From contig OX638132.1 of assembly GCA_951804985.1 (NCBI GenBank), positions 17,341,529-17,405,528 on the forward strand: a stretch of DNA of 64,000 bases. The letters run 5' to 3'. The position numbers and the translations under genes are program-made. Below the pieces are notes generated by a model. The model worked only from the letters and a program-made list of their open reading frames with translations. It did not search any database and was not told the origin of the DNA. The DNA is from Dryomyza anilis. Its lineage: Eukaryota > Arthropoda > Insecta > Diptera > Dryomyzidae. This document shows positions 61,063 to 64,000 of this stretch, in pieces (position 1 is the stretch's first letter; every line of letters starts with the position of its first letter).

Positions 61063-61620
61063 ATAATTTAATTAATATAAACTAAATAATATTTTCATAT
61101 ATTATATATTTACCGTAAGGGACGGGCATATTTTATTATTTGTTGCATTTTCAAATTTTGAAAATACGAAATAGTTAAAAGTCAAAATGTTACTCATAAA
61201 AAAATGGTTGTAGTGCTTTTAATATCATTTTTACTATAATTACAAAATAGATCCAAATATGTTTTGGTTCAAATTAGGTACTGCCCGATTGCTCATATTC
61301 ACGATTAATTTATTGTTCAGTTAAACGATATTTTTCACTTAATCTAATGGCGATAAATAATAATTTCAATCAGTGAATATACAAATGTATATTTTTTTTT
61401 TTCGAATGCTTAAGTTTTTAATAAAATGTATTTTAAATTGAAATTAACAATTTAATTTTAATAATTTTTATAACATTTTATAAATATCAGTCGGTATTTA
61501 ATCGATGAGATCAAATTTGGCATATATTAATGAGAACATGTTAATCTTTCGTATGGTATTTCAACTTTTGAGATCAAGTAAACCTTTTCAAGTTGGGAGT
61601 TCATAAAAGATAATTTTGAT
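61063..61620. other. AT-rich DNA downstream of the AT-hook gene
   Basis: Nothing recognised. Confidence 0.5.
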
Positions 61621-62130
61621 TTCAAAAATCGTAAGTTGTATTTTAGAAATGTATAAATTGCATTTTAGAAGGAAATCAGAAACCGTAAATTGAATTTCAT
61701 AATAGTAAAATGTATTTCAGAAATCGTCACTTGTATTTCAGAGTTGTAAAATAAAGTTTAGAATATTAATTTAATATTCAGAATTTGTAAATTGTATTTC
61801 AGATCAGGGGGGTTACTATGTATCGCGATTCGAAAGTCAATGCGATACGAAAGTCAATTTAAATCGAACAAAGCGTTACGAATGAAAATTCATACAATCT
61901 AACGGAATTGAAAAGGTAGGCGTGTTGTCACTTTGTGAATTTGAATACGAAAATTTCAAATTTAAATGCGAAAGTCACACTGCCCATGTACCATTTATTA
62001 GAATGCGAGTAATACCACTTTCGAATCGCATTACAGAGCAACCCCCCCAGTAAAATGTATTTCAGAATAGTGAGTTGAAATTCAGAAATCTTAAATTGTA
62101 TTTCAGAATAGCATCACATATATTTCATAT
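61621..62130. repeat. Tandem ~25-30-bp repeat (AAATTGTATTTCAGAA), interrupted by a MITE
   Basis: Units occur from 61630 to 61806 and resume at 62050-62120; the insertion at 61807-62048 splits the array. Confidence 0.8.
61807..62048. mobile_element. 242-bp MITE with GGGGGGTT ends
   Basis: TIRs are GGGGGGTTACTATGTATCGC, then GATTCGAAAGT, and, inverted, GGGGGGTTGCTCTGTAATGC, then GATTCGAAAGT. No frame inside. Confidence 0.85.
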
Positions 62131-62569
62131 ATATATATAAATAGTATTTTAGAAAACGTAAAATATAGTTCAACTAGCAGTAGTTAAACAACACTTTGGA
62201 AAATGATATTTGTTGAGTTTTACATCTAAGTGCTTTCTGGTGTTTAAAGCGTATGAAAATCCTTGTTAAAATGTATGGAAATACTAAATATGATATTTGT
62301 GGCACCATTTTTTTCTTTATCTGATGCTTGTCATTTTTTGTCATTTTTGTTTTTTTTTACATTGCCTCACAGAAACTGTTCAAAATATAAATTGTCATTA
62401 ACCATGTCAAACGCAACATGATTGGCCTTTTTTTAAACCTTGCCATTGACAACTAACACAAAATGAAATAGTGAAAACGACACATAAATTATTAAATTGT
62501 TAAAATTATTCGATAAATCGATTCTTATTTTGATTAATCGAAAATGATATCGAAAATTAATCGAAAATG

Positions 62570-62627
62570 ATATATCATTCATGTTACTAAGATTTGCCTG
62601 TACATCTTAGTAACATGAATGATATAT
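62570..62627. repeat. Perfect 24-bp-stem hairpin, 10-nt loop
   Basis: Arm ATATATCATTCATGTTACTA, then AGAT (62570-62593), loop TTGCCTGTAC, exact inverse to 62627. Confidence 0.95.
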
Positions 62628-62700
62628 AGAGTCAGGCCCTTTTGTTATATCGAAAACATATTTTATATTAAATTTATTAAGTTTTTGTATGATACATTGA

Positions 62701-63139
62701 GGGCGAGTTCTCCAGTGCTAGTTTAAACTCGGTTTAAATAATCTACTCTTTAAATTAAAGGACGTTCAATTTTGTTAACAGTTTTTCAGTGAATGTTTTG
62801 AAAGAACACAGATAAGACCGTTCATATGGCTTCACAGGCTAATGAGAAATAATTGTCTTGATTTTTACTTCTGATAAATAAATTTAAAATGAAAATCATA
62901 AAAATAAATTAAATATAATAAAAAATTTTAGCAAAAGATCGAGCAACTTTGTTTTCGTGATAATTTTTTTTGAATGCATAGTGTGCAATAATATAAAAAT
63001 AAAGAATAATTTTTGAAAACAATGAAGGAATATTTATATCAGAGAGAAATATTATGTCGAAAACATTGAAAGTTTAAACGAAGTTTACCCTTCAACATCG
63101 GTCGTTTAAACTATTTTTAAACTGATGTTTAAACGGGCC
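62701..63139. mobile_element. PIF/Harbinger-like MITE, diverged copy
   Basis: The left end GGGCGAGTTCTCCAGTGCTA, then GTTTAAAC, parallels the element at 30.6 kb, as do the interior words TTTCAGTGAA and ATATGGCTTCACAGGC. On the right it ends GTTTAAACGGGCCCC; the outermost TIR is replaced by the SINE that follows. Confidence 0.65.
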
Positions 63140-63319
63140 CCACCAGTCCAGAGGTAGCGCGCTGGACTTGCATTCTGAAGGTCTCGGGTTCGAATCCCGG
63201 CTTGGGCATGGGCGCTCGTGGTGATATTAACCACAAAATTGTAGGGAATAGATTTCACAGTACAATGGATATAGTCTGTCTGAGTGCTGTGGATCTTAGT
63301 AGATATTCAAAAAAAAAAA
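63140..63319 (+). mobile_element. tRNA-derived SINE (second family) with A-tail
   Basis: The head CACCAGTCCAGAGGTAGCGC, then GCTGGACTTGCATTC, leads into an intact box B, GGTTCGAATCC, with a good T-arm (TCGGG/CCCGG). The acceptor stem pairs at only 5 of 7 positions and the anticodon stem does not pair, so it is not a tRNA gene. A ~100-nt unrelated body ends in an A10 run. Confidence 0.75.
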
Positions 63320-63329
63320 GGTATTTCAA

Positions 63330-63583
63330 CGGTTCTCAGGTCACAATGGATCGATCATGCCAATTTTCTTGTTGACACAACCTACGTATACAAGTAATCT
63401 AAATTAGGAGTTTCATTGATATATCTCTTGTAGTTTTTCTGTAATTGTGATTTCAACAGTCAGACAGACAGACGGCATCGACCCAGGAGCTCATAATGAT
63501 CAAGTATTTATATACTTTTCCATATCGGATATGCTTATTTCGGGGTGTTACAAACGGCATACCAAACTGTAGGGTATAAAAAT
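63330..63583 (+). mobile_element. mini-me-like retroposon, truncated copy
   Basis: From TTCTCAGGTCACAATGGATC through a short CAGACAGACAGACGG tract and ATGATCAAGTATTTATATAC to CTGTAGGGTATAAAA. It follows the SINE directly. Confidence 0.75.
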
Positions 63584-63786
63584 GTTTACATATTTTCTAT
63601 ATTTCATCCATTGAAGATTTTGGAATTTCTTATTTCTTCGAAATAACACTAAGGACTAAATTATTTTTTTTACAATCAAACAACATTTTTATATTTGTCA
63701 TAGACAATTTTACTGTAATTTTGATAAAATACAACCTATTTTAATCGTAGATATCAGTTCTGTAACCATTTTTAGTTACAATGTAC

Positions 63787-64000
63787 TTACAAGCTATATT
63801 TAAAATTTATCTCATGTGTCCAATTTGCTAGTTTTACAAAATGTATATTTGCTTGCATACATCCAATGTACGAGTGGTGTCTTGATTGCGTGGGATATTG
63901 AGCAATTTGAGTGACATCGACGCAGTGGACTGCCATTGCCCACGTTTGACACTTGAACTGAACAGTAGGCATTATGGGGAAACAGTCAATTGCTGTCAAA
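63787..64000 (-). other. GC-richer window edge, possible exon
   Basis: Open on the - strand across the last ~210 nt and possibly past the edge (IDCFPIMPTVQFKCQTWAMA, QYPTQSRHHSYIGCMQ). No domain recognised and no splice site confirmed. It could be a 5' exon of the claudin-like gene, but the expected W-G-L-W/C-C pattern is not visible. Confidence 0.2.

Noticed and set aside
63140..63215. tRNA gene with TGC or GCA anticodon
   Set aside because: Box B and the T-arm are good, but the anticodon stem does not pair and the acceptor stem has mismatches; a non-tRNA body and A-tail follow, so it is a SINE.

Overview
The window looks like nuclear DNA of a higher fly (Brachycera; my guess is a tephritid fruit fly, from overall character rather than a diagnostic marker). 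It is AT-rich and gene-poor. The genes are split by GT-AG introns, and the intergenic and intronic DNA is packed with small inverted-repeat transposons, tRNA-derived SINEs and mini-me-like retroposons carrying (GTCY)n tracts. There are no operons, ribosome binding sites or CRISPR arrays. I worked by eye only; exon joins were checked by reading frame and splice consensus, not by transcripts.

Three gene models are well supported. (1) A seven-exon BTB-BACK-Kelch gene on the + strand, 2735-8282, 586 aa, an apparent substrate adaptor of a Cullin-3 ubiquitin ligase. (2) A four-exon PP2C-like phosphatase-domain gene on the - strand, 13113-17315, 823 aa, resembling Drosophila CG9801. (3) An intronless-CDS small basic protein with two AT-hooks on the + strand, 60590-60907. 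On the - strand, 59531-60014 holds the last two exons of a claudin/PMP22-like membrane protein; its 5' exons are not in view, so the AT-hook gene probably sits in its intron or just upstream of it. A spliced 89-aa reading frame at 11926-12426 (-) is derived from the N-terminal Gag domain of a copia-type retrotransposon.

Layout: 0-2.4 kb repeats (mini-me copy); 2.7-8.3 kb Kelch gene, whose second intron contains a 1.57-kb hAT-type foldback element with an exact 8-bp target duplication; 9.7-11.9 kb a diverged second copy of the Kelch 5' region followed by a three-level nest of transposons; 11.9-17.3 kb the Gag-derived frame and the PP2C gene; 18-21.7 kb mini-me copies, an internally deleted mariner with a striking 94-bp-arm palindrome, and a dead maT-type (DD37D) transposase; 23.5-25.9 kb tandem-repeat-bearing elements, one with an unrecognised frameshifted reading frame; 27-32.6 kb SINEs, one split by a 1.3-kb TA-flanked element, plus PIF/Harbinger-like and GGGGCCC MITEs; 33.6-59 kb essentially gene-free with scattered MITEs, hairpins and tandem duplications; 59.5-61 kb the membrane protein and AT-hook genes; 61-64 kb more MITEs, a SINE and a mini-me copy.

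Nothing suggests that the genes act in one pathway. Candidates for novelty are the spliced copia-Gag frame, the duplicated Kelch 5' region, the paired TGGTTCC hairpins in a possible piggyBac-like element, and the repeat-flanked unknown frame at 25.1-25.6 kb.
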